64,000 bases of DNA from Flavobacterium sp. SM15 (GCF_022012335.1 NZ_JAKLTO010000003.1:124001-188000); one strand, 5' to 3'. Counted from the stretch's first letter, positions 26,554-36,630 are shown. Translations and numbers: made by a program. Notes: generated from the sequence alone by a model not told the origin.

Positions 26554-26660
26554 TAACTCGTTCCTGTAAGCTTTTTTAGTTGGAGCGAAAGGCCTGGGCT
26601 TACCTCTAAACCTTATTCCCGCCATCCGCTGTACTTCGTGCCGCTGCTGTCGGGGCTAAA
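26554..26660 (-). repeat. Dispersed intergenic repeat, copy B
   Basis: In minus orientation: the rc of the right arm (ACTCGTTCCTG and TTCCCGCCATCCGCTGTA) and the rc of the left arm (GTGCCGCTGCTGTCGGGGCTAAA) are recognisable, but the copy is the most diverged of four, with the arms rearranged around an insert. It fills most of the gap between the ABC ATPase and the adenosyltransferase; no B12 riboswitch is seen there. Confidence 0.65.
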
Positions 26661-26737
26661 GAGTTTTTGTCTTTTGTACTTGGAAACTCCTTAAAAAACT
26701 CGGAACTTAGCGACTTTGACACTAAGCACCATTAATT

Positions 26738-27310
26738 ATGAAGGTATATACCAAAACCGGTGATAAAGGAACCACTGCCCTTTTTGGCGGAACCCGCGTT
26801 CCCAAACACCATATCCGCATAGAAAGTTATGGCACTGTTGATGAATTGAATTCCTATATCGGCTTAATTCGCGATCAGGACATCAATCCCTTATACAAAA
26901 ATGTTTTAATTGAAGTGCAGGATCGTTTATTCACTTTAGGCGCAATTCTGGCCACTCCCCCGGAAAAAGAAGTGCTCAAAAACGGGCAACAACGTTTAAA
27001 CATCAACCGTATTGCTCCGGAAGACATTGCGCTTTTAGAAAACGAAATTGACACTATGGACACCGCTTTACCTCCAATGACGCACTTCGTATTGCCAGGT
27101 GGTCATACTACTGTGTCATATTGTCATATTGCACGCTGTGTATGCCGTCGTGCCGAGCGTTTAGCCACACATTTAAACGAAATCGAGGTCATCGACGAGT
27201 TGGTTTTAACCTATCTGAACCGACTTTCTGACTATCTTTTTGTCTTGGCACGAAAGTTGTCCTTAGACCTGAACGCGGATGAAGTGAAATGGATTCCTCG
27301 TAAAAATTAA
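26738..27310 (+). CDS. Cob(I)alamin adenosyltransferase, PduO type
   Basis: 190 residues. Signatures: MKVYTKTGDKGTTALFGG at the start (ATP site), RIESYGTVDELNSYIG, LPGGHTTVSYCHIARCVCRRAERL and YLNRLSDYLFVLARK. It makes adenosylcobalamin from cobalamin and ATP. The likely client is methylmalonyl-CoA mutase, whose GTPase chaperone MeaB is encoded at 38974. The mutase itself is not in the window. Confidence 0.96.
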   Translation: MKVYTKTGDKGTTALFGGTRVPKHHIRIESYGTVDELNSYIGLIRDQDINPLYKNVLIEVQDRLFTLGAILATPPEKEVLKNGQQRLNINRIAPEDIALLENEIDTMDTALPPMTHFVLPGGHTTVSYCHIARCVCRRAERLATHLNEIEVIDELVLTYLNRLSDYLFVLARKLSLDLNADEVKWIPRKN

Positions 27311-27396
27311 TTTAGCAAGATATTTACAGTAAAAAACTGAAAATCAAAAGACTAAAGAAACGTTCTTAACTTTTTTTAAAATAAAACGAATTTTAC

Positions 27397-27426
27397 TTGA
27401 TTTTTTCAGTATAAAATTTATTTTTG
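27397..27426 (+). promoter_or_regulatory. Promoter of the DUF2795 gene
   Basis: TTG 27397-27399, 19-nt spacer, TATTTTTG 27419-27426, exact consensus, about 26 nt before ATG 27453. Confidence 0.72.
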
Positions 27427-27452
27427 CATAAAACTATTAATCGATATTAACG

Positions 27453-27674
27453 ATGTATTGGACATTAGAATTAGCATCTTATTTAAGCGATGCTCCGTGG
27501 CCAGCCACAAAAGACGAACTTATCGACTATGCGATTAGAACCGGAGCTCCTTTAGAAGTAGTGGAGAACCTTCAGTCAATAGAAGACGAAGGAGAAATCT
27601 ACGAATCAATGGAAGAGATTTGGCCGGACTATCCAACAGACGAAGATTATCTTTGGAACGAGGATGAGTATTAA
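27453..27674 (+). CDS. DUF2795 family small acidic protein
   Basis: 73 residues: MYWTLELASYLSDAPWPATKDELIDYAIRTGAPLEVVENLQ then an acidic tail ending DEDYLWNEDEY. The core is the DUF2795 helical domain, here in its short Bacteroidota form. Function unknown; strong dedicated promoter and terminator suggest good expression. Confidence 0.88.
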   Translation: MYWTLELASYLSDAPWPATKDELIDYAIRTGAPLEVVENLQSIEDEGEIYESMEEIWPDYPTDEDYLWNEDEY

Positions 27675-27689
27675 AAAATAAACACATCG

Positions 27690-27719
27690 AAAAAGTCTCA
27701 AATGAGGCTTTTTTTTTGT
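27690..27719 (+). terminator. Terminator of the DUF2795 gene, abutting the secA promoter
   Basis: AAAAG-T-CTC pairs with GAG-G-CTTTT over a 4-nt loop with a nine-T tail. The secA -7 box begins at 27721. Confidence 0.72.
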
Positions 27720-27720
27720 G

Positions 27721-27728
27721 TAAATTTG
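27721..27728 (+). promoter_or_regulatory. secA -7 box
   Basis: TAAATTTG, exact; about 32 nt before ATG 27761. The -33 region falls inside the preceding terminator hairpin and has no clear TTG. Confidence 0.55.
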
Positions 27729-27760
27729 CAGACATTATTTGAATATAAACCAACAGAATT

Positions 27761-30700
27761 ATGAGTTTCATAAACAGCATATTAAAAGCCTTTGTGGGCG
27801 ATAAATCCCAAAAAGACGTAAAAGCGATTCAGCCGATTATTGCCAAGGTAAAATCTTATGAAAGTGCTTTAGCGGCTCTTTCCAACGATGAGTTGAGAGC
27901 TAAAACAACTTACTTTAAAGAACAGATTAAAAACGCTAGAGCCGAAAAAGACTCTAAAATCGAGGCTTTAAAACAAGAAGTTGAAACCATCGACAACATC
28001 GACAAAAGAGAAGATATTTATGCTGCCATCGATACGTTGGAAAAAGAAGCTTATGAAATCTCTGAAAAAGTACTAAACGACATCCTTCCTGAAGCTTTTG
28101 CTGTAGTAAAAGAAACGGCACGTCGTTTTAAAGAAAACACTCAAATTAAAGTAACTGCAACTGCTAAAGATCGTGAACTTTCTGCTGCTAAAGCCTATAT
28201 CACTATTGAAGGTGATAATGCAATATGGGCAAACTCTTGGGATGCTGCAGGAAAAGCCATCACTTGGGATATGATCCACTACGACGTTCAGTTAATTGGC
28301 GGTACCGTTCTTCACCAAGGAAAAATTGCTGAGATGCAAACCGGGGAAGGTAAAACCTTAGTAGCAACACTTCCTTTATACTTGAATGCTTTGACAGGAA
28401 ACGGAGTACACCTTGTAACGGTGAACGACTACCTTGCAAAACGTGACAGTACTTGGAAAGCACCTTTATTCGAATTCCACGGAATGACTGTAGATTGTAT
28501 CGACAATCACCAACCAAACACCGATGCAAGACGTCGCGCTTATAATGCAGACATCACTTACGGAACCAACAACGAATTCGGTTTCGACTACTTGCGTGAT
28601 AACATGGCGCATACACCAGGTGAATTAGTACAAAGAAAACACAACTACGCCATTGTCGACGAGGTGGATTCAGTATTAATTGACGATGCACGTACACCGT
28701 TAATCATTTCCGGACCGGTACCTCAGGGTGACCGTCACGAATTCAATGAGTTAAAACCGAAAATTGAAAACTTATATAGCCTTCAACGTCAATTAGCCAA
28801 TAACTTCTTAACGGAAGCAAAACGCCTAATCAAAGAAGGAAATACTAAAGACGGAGGATTCCAATTATTAAGAGCTTACCGTTCTTTACCTAGAAATAAA
28901 GCACTAATCAAATTCCTTTCTGAAGAGGGTGTTAAACAAATTCTTCAGAAAACGGAAAACGAATACATGCAGGACAACAACCGTAAAATGCCACAGGTTG
29001 ACGAAGCTTTGTATTTCGTAATTGAAGAGAAAAACAATCAGGTAGAATTGACCGACAACGGGATCAAATTCTTATCTAAAGATACTTCAGACGATTTCTT
29101 CATCTTACCAGACATCGGAACAGAAATTGCAAACATTGAAAAACAAAACTTTTCCAAAGAACAGGAAGCGGAAGCCAAAGAAATCTTATTCCAAGATTTT
29201 GGAGTAAAAAGCGAGCGTATCCATACCTTAACCCAGCTTTTAAAAGCGTATACTTTGTTCGAAAAAGATACGGAATACGTTATCATGGACAACAAGATTT
29301 TAATTGTTGACGAGCAAACAGGTCGTATCATGGACGGACGTCGTTATTCTGACGGATTGCATCAGGCGATTGAAGCAAAAGAGAACGTAAAAATCGAAGC
29401 TGCAACTCAAACCTTTGCGACCATTACCCTTCAGAATTACTTCCGTATGTACAACAAATTAGGAGGTATGACCGGTACTGCAGTTACTGAGGCTGGCGAG
29501 TTCTGGGAAATTTACAAATTAGACGTGGTGGAAATTCCAACCAACCGAGGAATTGCCCGTAAAGATAAAGAAGACTTAATTTACCGCACCGTTCGTGAGA
29601 AATTCAACGCGGTTGCTGAAGATGTTCAACAATTGGTTGCAGAAGGCCGTCCGGTACTAATCGGTACGACTTCGGTAGAGATTTCAGAATTATTGAGCCG
29701 TATGCTTAAAATGAAAGGAATCCAACACAATGTATTGAACGCAAAATTACACAAACAAGAAGCGCAGATTGTTGCTGAGGCTGGTAAACCAGGAGTCGTA
29801 ACTATCGCAACAAACATGGCCGGTCGTGGAACCGATATCAAATTGACTGACGAAGTAAAAGCTGCCGGAGGTTTAGCCATCATCGGTACGGAGCGTCATG
29901 ATTCGCGTCGTGTAGACCGTCAGTTACGTGGTCGTGCTGGTCGTCAGGGAGATCCGGGAAGTTCACAGTTTTATGTGTCTTTGGAGGACAACCTAATGCG
30001 TTTGTTCGGATCGGAACGTGTTGCTAAAATCATGGATAGAATGGGTATCAAAGAAGGAGAAGTAATTCAGCATTCTATGATGACCAAGTCTATCGAAAGA
30101 GCACAGAAAAAAGTAGAAGAGAACAACTTTGGAGTTCGTAAACGTTTGTTAGAATATGATGATGTGATGAACGCGCAACGTGAGGTAGTTTACAAGCGTC
30201 GTCGTCATGCTTTACACGGAGAACGTTTAAAAGTAGACATCGCTAACATGATGTATGATTTAGCAGAACTAATCGTTGAAAACAATAAAGTAGCTAAAGA
30301 TTTCAAGAACTTCGAATTTGAGTTGATCCGTAATTTCGCCATCGAATCTCCGGTTTCAGAAAGTGATTTCAACAGACTTTCAGAAGTGGAATTGGCCGGA
30401 AAAGTTTACAAATCGGCTTTAGAAACTTATGAAAATAAACAAAACCGTAATGCAAAAGAAGCGTTCGCTGTAATTAAAAATGTTTACGAAAACAATAACG
30501 GACAATTCGAACGTATTGTAGTTCCTTTCACCGACGGAATTAAATCACTTAACGTGGTAACCGACCTTGAAAAAGCCTACACCAGCGAAGGAAAAACGTT
30601 ATTGACTGATTTCGAGAAAAACATCACTTTGGCTATCGTGGATGAAGCTTGGAAGAAACACTTACGCAAAATGGACGAATTAAAACAATCCGTTCAGTTA

Positions 30701-31120
30701 GCCGTACACGAACAAAAAGATCCGTTATTGATCTATAAATTCGAAGCCTTCAACCTGTTCAAAAACATGTTAGACGGTATCAACAAAGAAGTAACTTCGT
30801 TCTTGTTCAAAGGAGATTTACCATCACAAAATACAAGTGAGATTCAAGAAGCAGAAGAACTTCCAATGCACGAAGAATATACCACTTCAAAAGAAGAGGT
30901 TTTGAATACCGATGAAATCGCAGCAAGAAACCGTGAAGCAGGACAAATGCAACACGAACAGCATCATGTAACAGAAACTATTGTACGTGATGCCCCGAAA
31001 ATCAACCGTAACGACAATGTGACCATTAAGCACGTTATCAGCGGAAAATCGGAAACGATGAAATACAAAAAAGCAGAAGCACTTTTAGCTTCCGGTGAGT
31101 GGATTATCGTAAACGAGTAA
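27761..31120 (+). CDS. secA: Preprotein translocase ATPase SecA
   Basis: 1,119 residues, about 200 longer than E. coli SecA but usual for Bacteroidota. Domains: NBD1 with Walker A QTGEGKT and the [14 protein letters not shown] motif; the preprotein crosslinking domain; a lineage-specific insert (about residues 345-440, [12 protein letters not shown]... to QVELTD); NBD2 with [10 protein letters not shown] and [11 protein letters not shown]; helical scaffold and wing ([19 protein letters not shown]). It pushes unfolded exported proteins through SecYEG. The C-terminal tail lacks the Cys-rich zinc/SecB-binding motif and ends SGEWIIVNE. Confidence 0.98.
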   Translation: MSFINSILKAFVGDKSQKDVKAIQPIIAKVKSYESALAALSNDELRAKTTYFKEQIKNARAEKDSKIEALKQEVETIDNIDKREDIYAAIDTLEKEAYEISEKVLNDILPEAFAVVKETARRFKENTQIKVTATAKDRELSAAKAYITIEGDNAIWANSWDAAGKAITWDMIHYDVQLIGGTVLHQGKIAEMQTGEGKTLVATLPLYLNALTGNGVHLVTVNDYLAKRDSTWKAPLFEFHGMTVDCIDNHQPNTDARRRAYNADITYGTNNEFGFDYLRDNMAHTPGELVQRKHNYAIVDEVDSVLIDDARTPLIISGPVPQGDRHEFNELKPKIENLYSLQRQLANNFLTEAKRLIKEGNTKDGGFQLLRAYRSLPRNKALIKFLSEEGVKQILQKTENEYMQDNNRKMPQVDEALYFVIEEKNNQVELTDNGIKFLSKDTSDDFFILPDIGTEIANIEKQNFSKEQEAEAKEILFQDFGVKSERIHTLTQLLKAYTLFEKDTEYVIMDNKILIVDEQTGRIMDGRRYSDGLHQAIEAKENVKIEAATQTFATITLQNYFRMYNKLGGMTGTAVTEAGEFWEIYKLDVVEIPTNRGIARKDKEDLIYRTVREKFNAVAEDVQQLVAEGRPVLIGTTSVEISELLSRMLKMKGIQHNVLNAKLHKQEAQIVAEAGKPGVVTIATNMAGRGTDIKLTDEVKAAGGLAIIGTERHDSRRVDRQLRGRAGRQGDPGSSQFYVSLEDNLMRLFGSERVAKIMDRMGIKEGEVIQHSMMTKSIERAQKKVEENNFGVRKRLLEYDDVMNAQREVVYKRRRHALHGERLKVDIANMMYDLAELIVENNKVAKDFKNFEFELIRNFAIESPVSESDFNRLSEVELAGKVYKSALETYENKQNRNAKEAFAVIKNVYENNNGQFERIVVPFTDGIKSLNVVTDLEKAYTSEGKTLLTDFEKNITLAIVDEAWKKHLRKMDELKQSVQLAVHEQKDPLLIYKFEAFNLFKNMLDGINKEVTSFLFKGDLPSQNTSEIQEAEELPMHEEYTTSKEEVLNTDEIAARNREAGQMQHEQHHVTETIVRDAPKINRNDNVTIKHVISGKSETMKYKKAEALLASGEWIIVNE

Positions 31121-31141
31121 GCCATAAACTTTAAATAATTG

Positions 31142-31176
31142 ATCCCCAATTGCAAATGTAATTGGGGATTTTTTTA
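31142..31176 (+). terminator. secA terminator
   Basis: Perfect 10-bp stem ATCCCCAATT / AATTGGGGAT with an 8-nt loop and T-run. Confidence 0.9.
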
Positions 31177-31198
31177 TATTTATGTAAAATTGTATGGT

Positions 31199-31777
31199 AT
31201 GCGACTAAAAATTACCTTTTTATTGTTGCTTTTTTCGGGAGTTGTACTGGCTCAAAATCTGGATGATTTAAAAAAAGACACTAAAACCCTTTACGAAGCC
31301 ACCTACAACATGGCTTTTGAAACCATACTTGATTATACGCATCCAACTGTTTTCAAACTTGTTAAGCGTGAAGACATGTACACCATGCTCGACACCGCTT
31401 TTCAAAACGATGCTTACCGTCTTCGTTATGTTTACACTACACCTCATTTTAGTTATTCAGAAATAAGCAGTTTCAATAACAGCCACTATTGTGTAATCAC
31501 CTATGAAAACGCCATGAGGATTACTTATGAAAACAAAATAGAAAGCGAAGAATCACAGAAAAAAATAATGGCTACACTTCAAAAAAATTTCCCTGATGCC
31601 AGTATTCGCTTTGAAAAAGACCGCAATGCTTTTTATATTGTGAAGAACGACAAATTATTGGCCATTTCAGACGATGAAACCAATGGTAAATGGAAATTCA
31701 TGAACGTAAATCCTAACTACAAAGAATTGCTTGAAGCGGTAATAACCGAAAACGTCAGAAAGCAGCTCGGACTATAA
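31199..31777 (+). CDS. Secreted protein of unknown function
   Basis: 192 residues from ATG 31199. A frame open from 31139 would start inside the secA terminator, while this start gives a signal peptide (LKITFLLLLFSGVVLAQ). The mature part is mixed alpha/beta (MAFETILDYTHPTVFKLV, MYTMLDTAFQ, YVYTTPHFSYSEI) with no cysteine cluster or lipobox. It resembles small secreted Flavobacteriaceae proteins with a nuclear-transport-factor-like rhythm, but no family is assigned. Flanked by terminators on both sides, so transcribed alone. Confidence 0.75.
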   Translation: MRLKITFLLLLFSGVVLAQNLDDLKKDTKTLYEATYNMAFETILDYTHPTVFKLVKREDMYTMLDTAFQNDAYRLRYVYTTPHFSYSEISSFNNSHYCVITYENAMRITYENKIESEESQKKIMATLQKNFPDASIRFEKDRNAFYIVKNDKLLAISDDETNGKWKFMNVNPNYKELLEAVITENVRKQLGL

Positions 31778-31802
31778 AAAAGCCTCTTTCGAGGCTTTTT
31801 TA
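31776..31802. terminator. Bidirectional terminator
   Basis: AAAAAGCCTC / GAGGCTTTTT, 4-nt loop. Serves the secreted protein (plus) and the copper locus (minus). Confidence 0.9.
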
Positions 31803-32762
31803 TCACAAACTGTAATTCAAATGTAAGCTCCAACGATAGGATGCTTCTACTCTACCTCCGGTCAGGTTTTGATTAATTGGAAGCATTGCATTTGCCCCAA
31901 AAGACAATTTATCCCTACCAATTTCAAATCCAAATTTACCAAAGATTACATCGCCATTTGTATTACGAACCTTTTCACCGTACTGATAATTAAAGGCATA
32001 TACTTCACCGGCCAATCCTAATTGAGGGGCAACGGAATATTCATTTTTTTCCCAAAGATAAAAGAGTGTGACTGCGTAATTTGTTTGATTTCCAAATCGA
32101 TACTTCTTTTCATTTTCGGTTTTAATAATGTAATTCAGCATGGTATTCAAACCTATTTTTTTATGTTTTATAACATATTCCAAAGTTAAAAGATAGTCCC
32201 AACTTCCGGTTCCCAACTGAAAACTCGGGTTAACACTTCCGTTATTGGCCGCATCAAACTTTCCGGTTGGAGCTTTAATTCCTCCGCCTAGTTGCAGCGT
32301 ATGAACAAAAACCGTACTGTCTTTATGCGTTTGATATAATCGATACATTCCAATAAATGTAATGTCACCCAAACCGGAAATCAACTGACTTTCGGCAAAA
32401 GTTTTCCTTGAATTAAAATGATAAGGAGCCAATACGGAAACCTGAACATTTTTAACAACCGGAATTCGGGCCCAAAGCTGAATCGTATTAAAATTTTCAT
32501 CATGCCAAACCGAATTCGTATAGAGTTTATCATTACTACGGTACCGCTGATTAAAATAGCGAATCCCAATAAAATTTGAATTTAACATGGACGAAAAACC
32601 CATGCTTCCACCGCTGGCAGAACATCCGCAGGCATCACAATCGTCTTCTAACAAAAAAAAATGCTTTTTAAAAGGATTAACAAATGCGGTACTGTCAATT
32701 ACCGATGCCGATGCTAATTGAAAACCAATCAACAGCACCAAGACTAAATAGTTTTTTTTCAT
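31803..32762 (-). CDS. Outer-membrane protein of the MbnP-type locus
   Basis: 319 residues with a signal peptide (about 1-20). Just after it is a Cys cluster, DDCDACGCSASGG (three Cys in six residues), a likely metal site facing the periplasm. The rest is a beta-barrel-like series of amphipathic strands ending RWSLHLNYSL. It lies 49 nt after the MbnP-like gene and shares its transcript. Context suggests handling or passage of copper across the outer membrane; the sequence itself shows only barrel and Cys motif. Confidence 0.78.
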   Translation of the reverse strand: MKKNYLVLVLLIGFQLASASVIDSTAFVNPFKKHFFLLEDDCDACGCSASGGSMGFSSMLNSNFIGIRYFNQRYRSNDKLYTNSVWHDENFNTIQLWARIPVVKNVQVSVLAPYHFNSRKTFAESQLISGLGDITFIGMYRLYQTHKDSTVFVHTLQLGGGIKAPTGKFDAANNGSVNPSFQLGTGSWDYLLTLEYVIKHKKIGLNTMLNYIIKTENEKKYRFGNQTNYAVTLFYLWEKNEYSVAPQLGLAGEVYAFNYQYGEKVRNTNGDVIFGKFGFEIGRDKLSFGANAMLPINQNLTGGRVEASYRWSLHLNYSL

Positions 32763-32811
32763 CTATTTAAGTATCATATCACCGTCAATTTTACAATCGA
32801 CTGTGATAATT

Positions 32812-33609
32812 TTAATCGTTATGAACATGGTTTACCGAAAACATTTCCTGTAGGTTTGCTGTAATTAGTGAAACGTTGTTTCCACTCATAATCATTGCTC
32901 CCATTCCTCCCGCAGTATTATCGGAAAGTTTTATTTTATTGGCTCCGTCAATGATTTTATTCACGTCGGCCATGATGTGAATTTCCGGCGTTATTTTAGT
33001 TCGCACTAACGCTTTGTCTGGCATACTCAATGTGATTTCAGTATAGTTATAATTGGAAGCGGTTTTTCCGGTATGTACCATAAAAGGAGTATCGGAAGAA
33101 ACTGTGTTTGAGGTAAATGTTCCTTCGAAAGCAATAAATTTATAACCTGCATCCCAAGAGCCTAACATATCAGCCGCTTCAGCCTGAGCCAAAAAATCCC
33201 CTTGACCTGTTGCGCCTAAATTGTATTGTGCCTGATCCACACCAATTCCAAATTTAATCTGTGTATAATTTCCAACCGGAACATCCTGAAGCTCCAAAAC
33301 ACGTTTGGTTTCATCAGATTCATCAACTATGAAATAACTTTGGTTTTTCGGATACACAAAAACAGTTCCGTCTTCCTTGGTTAAAACAATATTGCTCACG
33401 ATGTATTTGATCTTCCCTATTTTTAGATTTTCCCCTTGAGAAGTAGTATTTAGCTGATTATTCAACGTTAAATCTGCACCGGAAAAAATGTTATCAAATT
33501 CAACTTCCAGTTTTCCTTTCTCGTTAGAATTCAAGATAGTTTCATCGTTATTACATGCCACCAAAGTAATAAGCACAGCCATAAAGGCAATTAAGTTTTT
33601 AAATTGCAT
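32812..33609 (-). CDS. MbnP-like copper-associated lipoprotein
   Basis: 265 residues with lipobox LVAC. Motifs fit the MbnP family (periplasmic partners of methanobactin-type or copper uptake systems): KLEVEFDNIFSGADL, IGKIKYIVSNIVLTKEDG, VPVGNYTQIKFGIGVDQAQYNLG, MLGSWDAGYKFIAFEG and a His at the tail (VNHVHND). The Trp in GSW and conserved His are candidate copper contacts by family knowledge. Middle gene of a three-gene minus-strand operon. Confidence 0.85.
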   Translation of the reverse strand: MQFKNLIAFMAVLITLVACNNDETILNSNEKGKLEVEFDNIFSGADLTLNNQLNTTSQGENLKIGKIKYIVSNIVLTKEDGTVFVYPKNQSYFIVDESDETKRVLELQDVPVGNYTQIKFGIGVDQAQYNLGATGQGDFLAQAEAADMLGSWDAGYKFIAFEGTFTSNTVSSDTPFMVHTGKTASNYNYTEITLSMPDKALVRTKITPEIHIMADVNKIIDGANKIKLSDNTAGGMGAMIMSGNNVSLITANLQEMFSVNHVHND

Positions 33610-33726
33610 TGTATAAATTTTTATTAATTAAAGTATATAAGGATTGGGTTCGGAAACCCGAACAATAAATTCGCAGCGTTCTGTCAATCTTGCAAAAGCA
33701 AAATCGAGAATGCTACCAAAAAGACT

Positions 33727-34101
33727 TTAAGAAATAAAACTCGGCGGATGAAAAACAAAAGAAGCAACCTGATGAAAATACAAGTTATTATAAAGAGTAT
33801 TGTTCTTTTTAGAAATTGGAAAACAAACAGTTGTTATTTCAAATGCTTTGATTTCCTGAACAAACAGAGTTTCGTGTTCGTGAAAGGAAGATTTTTTACC
33901 CGAAGATATTGGATTTTCGCTTTCGGAAGCTTTGGCCATTTCTTTCATTAAATGACATTTTCCGTTACATTTCATCTGCGGTTTGGCCTTGTTTTCACAA
34001 AGCTCTTTTACAATATAGTCGTAATTTATAACATATTCTAAAACGGGCAGCACCGGCTTCAGAATAAAAAAGAAAACTACGATTATTATGGCTTTTTTCA
34101 C
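33727..34101 (-). CDS. Small Cys/His-rich membrane protein leading the copper locus
   Basis: 124 residues from GTG 34101. The frame is open to 34134, but the promoter (34106-34134) covers that part, so it cannot be translated from this transcript. A hydrophobic N-terminal segment (KAIIIVVFFFILKPVLPVL) is followed by ELCENKAKPQMKCNGKCHLMKEM, with three Cys (C-x9-C-x3-C) and His, a plausible metal site, and a His-bearing linker (HEHET). Similar short proteins precede copper-related TonB/MbnP genes in Bacteroidota. Function inferred from context only. Confidence 0.72.
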   Translation of the reverse strand: MKKAIIIVVFFFILKPVLPVLEYVINYDYIVKELCENKAKPQMKCNGKCHLMKEMAKASESENPISSGKKSSFHEHETLFVQEIKAFEITTVCFPISKKNNTLYNNLYFHQVASFVFHPPSFIS

Positions 34102-34105
34102 CTTG

Positions 34106-34134
34106 CAAAAGTAACCGCAAAATTTAAAATCCAA
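34106..34134 (-). promoter_or_regulatory. Promoter of the copper locus; implies a leaderless start
   Basis: Minus strand TTG (34134-34132), 18-nt spacer, TACTTTTG (34113-34106), exact. The transcript start should be within a few bases of GTG 34101, leaving no room for a leader. Confidence 0.68.
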
Positions 34135-34233
34135 CAGGTTTTTAGCGATTTCTTTTTTTTAAAAACACTAAAAAGTTTATCAATATTTTCTTATTTTTAC
34201 TACACACTGTTTTCTTCATTAAAAATACTGCGG

Positions 34234-35169
34234 ATGTTTTTTACTCTTAAAATAAGTCGATTTGTGATTTTCGGTTTTTTGCTGTTTTTCATATCCTGTA
34301 AAACAATTGAGATACAAGAAAAAAACGCATTCCGAGACTCAAAATACAATTACGATTTTTACGAAAAACAACTTGAACATTCAAAGCTTTCTCAAGAAAA
34401 TAAAAACCAACTCCACTCCATTCTTTATGATTTGGTAAAAACCGATAAAACCGAAATCGTTACCAATGATTCCATTGCAATTCGCCGTGATTTTTTTAAA
34501 CCAAACGATTCAATCAAACTCGAATATTTTGAATTTACTCCCAAGAATTATAAAAAGTCAGGCTTGTTTTTCTTAGGAAACGGCTCCACAATTTTGCGCG
34601 TTTTTAACGAGTTGAAAGAAATGGCCATTGCTTCTCAAACCCAGATTTATGTTTTAAACTATCGTGGTTACGGCAAAAGCGAAGGCGAACCTTCCTTTAA
34701 AACCGTTTTTAAAGACAATCAGGCCTTTTTAAATTTGATCCAAAAAAGCAATAAAATTGATTTTGTTATCGGGTATTCCTTAGGAACCGTCTCGGCAACC
34801 TATCTTGCTACTGACAATAAAATAAACGAATTAATATTGCTCTCGCCAATTTCCAATGCACGTGAATCTATTTCAGTGATAAAAAAAAGACAGACCCGAG
34901 GTGTTAAATCGGTAGTTCGACCCTTTATAAAATTAACCATGCCTGAGTATTTGGCCGATTTATCAAACAATGAAAAAATAAAAGCCTACAAAGGAAAAGT
35001 AATAGTCATGCACTCAAAAGACGATGAAACACTGCCCTATTCCATGGGATTGGGAGTTTACAGAAGTATCACTTCCCCTAACAAAGAATTTATAAGTCTG
35101 GAGCATGGCGGACATAAAGCTCCCTTCGAGCAAAGCAACTGGAACATGATCATCGACCGTTTGAAATAG
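34234..35169 (+). CDS. Alpha/beta hydrolase lipoprotein
   Basis: 311 residues. Lipoprotein signal FFISC (Cys22). The hydrolase core shows IYVLNYRGYGKSEGEPS, nucleophile elbow GYSLG (Ser182), KVIVMHSKDDETLP (acid Asp) and EHGGHKAP (His), i.e. a full catalytic triad of the serine-aminopeptidase S33 / BD-FAE kind. A TATTTTTA box (one mismatch) precedes it. Anchored in the envelope; substrate unknown. Confidence 0.87.
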   Translation: MFFTLKISRFVIFGFLLFFISCKTIEIQEKNAFRDSKYNYDFYEKQLEHSKLSQENKNQLHSILYDLVKTDKTEIVTNDSIAIRRDFFKPNDSIKLEYFEFTPKNYKKSGLFFLGNGSTILRVFNELKEMAIASQTQIYVLNYRGYGKSEGEPSFKTVFKDNQAFLNLIQKSNKIDFVIGYSLGTVSATYLATDNKINELILLSPISNARESISVIKKRQTRGVKSVVRPFIKLTMPEYLADLSNNEKIKAYKGKVIVMHSKDDETLPYSMGLGVYRSITSPNKEFISLEHGGHKAPFEQSNWNMIIDRLK

Positions 35170-35178
35170 CGGAACTTT

Positions 35179-36585
35179 CTAATTCAGTTCATCCGGAAAG
35201 ATTTTTCCAGGATTTAGAATGTTGTTTGGATCGAAAACTTTTTTGATGTTCTTCATCAAATACAATTGACTATCACTAAACGCAATATCCATAAAATTCT
35301 TCTGAACATAACCGATACCGTGTTCTCCGGACAACGTTCCTTTTAACGAAACCGTCAGTTCAAAGATTTCGCGTATTCCTTTAGGCACTTCTGATTTCCA
35401 ATTTTCGTCGGTCATATCCGCTTTGATTATGTTTACATGTAAATTTCCATCACCTGCATGACCATAACACACCGATTTGAAACCGTATTTATTTCCAATG
35501 GTTTTGATGCCTTTCAATAAAGTTGGCAGCTCATAACGAGGAACAACCGTATCTTCTTCTTTATAAACGGAATTGGATTTCACCGCTTCTGCCACTCCGC
35601 GACGCATACGCCACAAAGCATTTTTCTGATCTTCGGTATCGGCAAAAAGAATTTCATCGATTTCGAATTGCTCTACAACTTCCATTATTTTTTCGGCTTC
35701 CAACATCAAAACATCCGGATAATTACCATCAACTTCGATAAGCAAATGAGCCTCAATTTCGTCTTTGATATCGACATTAACACCATCAATGTATTTGATT
35801 GCCCAATCAATCGCATCCCGCTCCATGAATTCCAAAGCGCTTGGCACTACTCCGGCTCTGAAAATTGCCGAAACTGCTTCACAGGCTTGTTCCGCTTTAT
35901 AAAACGGCACTAACATTAGTACATTATGTGCGTTTTTCGGAAGTAGTTTTAAAACGATTTTGGTGATGATGCCCAATGTTCCTTCACTTCCAACCATTAA
36001 CTGCGTTAAGTTGTAGCCAGTTGAATTTTTTAACGTATTCGCTCCTGTCCAGATGATTTCTCCAGTTGGCAAAACTACTTCTAAATTCAGAACATAATCT
36101 TTGGTTACCCCATATTTCACCGCTCTTGCGCCACCTGCATTTTCTGCCACATTTCCACCGATGAAACAACTGCCGCGACTGCTCGGATCTACGGGATAGA
36201 ACAAACTTTTCTCCAAAAGTGTTTCCTGCAAAACTTGCGTAATTACAGCCGGTTCGGTTACAACCTGCAAGTTTCTTTCGTCGATTTCAAGGATTTTGTT
36301 CAAACGGTCTGTCGATAAACCGATGCCCTGATGAATACTTAAAGCACCACCACTCAAACCGGTTCTTCCGCCGATAGGTACAACAGGGATTTTATATTCG
36401 TTGGCTAATTTTACAATTTCTGAAATTTCCTGAGCAGATACCGGTTTTACAACTACTGACGGCGGAAAAACATAATCTTCCGTTTCGTCGTGACCGTAAT
36501 GGTTGCGGGTTGCTTCATCGGTGAATACGAATGAGGAACCAACGATTGCTTCAAGTTTTTGTAGTATTTCGGGTGTGAATTGCAT
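35179..36585 (-). CDS. FAD-linked oxidase, GlcD / D-lactate dehydrogenase type
   Basis: 468 residues. FAD-binding PCMH domain: VVPIGGRTGLSGGAL, DPSSRGSCFIGGNVAENAGG and GSEGTLGIITK. The C-terminal cap has CYGHAGDGNLHVNI and TLSGEHGIGY (His-Glu at the active site). It oxidises 2-hydroxy acids such as glycolate or D-lactate and passes electrons onward. No GlcE/GlcF partner is adjacent, so it looks like a single-subunit enzyme. Promoter at 36603-36630. Confidence 0.93.
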   Translation of the reverse strand: MQFTPEILQKLEAIVGSSFVFTDEATRNHYGHDETEDYVFPPSVVVKPVSAQEISEIVKLANEYKIPVVPIGGRTGLSGGALSIHQGIGLSTDRLNKILEIDERNLQVVTEPAVITQVLQETLLEKSLFYPVDPSSRGSCFIGGNVAENAGGARAVKYGVTKDYVLNLEVVLPTGEIIWTGANTLKNSTGYNLTQLMVGSEGTLGIITKIVLKLLPKNAHNVLMLVPFYKAEQACEAVSAIFRAGVVPSALEFMERDAIDWAIKYIDGVNVDIKDEIEAHLLIEVDGNYPDVLMLEAEKIMEVVEQFEIDEILFADTEDQKNALWRMRRGVAEAVKSNSVYKEEDTVVPRYELPTLLKGIKTIGNKYGFKSVCYGHAGDGNLHVNIIKADMTDENWKSEVPKGIREIFELTVSLKGTLSGEHGIGYVQKNFMDIAFSDSQLYLMKNIKKVFDPNNILNPGKIFPDELN

Positions 36586-36602
36586 GGCAGATGTATTTTA
36601 AA

Positions 36603-36630
36603 CAAATTTAATAAACTTAACGGCAAACAA
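36603..36630 (-). promoter_or_regulatory. FAD oxidase promoter
   Basis: Minus strand TTG (36630-36628), 17-nt spacer, TAAATTTG (36610-36603), exact; 17 bases before the ATG. Confidence 0.68.

Noticed and set aside
26518-26737. Cobalamin riboswitch before the adenosyltransferase
   Set aside because: No B12-box or long structured leader; the gap is taken by a dispersed repeat.
31139-31198. 20-codon extension of the secreted protein after secA
   Set aside because: It would begin in the secA terminator hairpin and lacks a signal peptide.
34102-34134. TTG start of the small Cys protein at 34134
   Set aside because: This TTG is the -33 element of the promoter.
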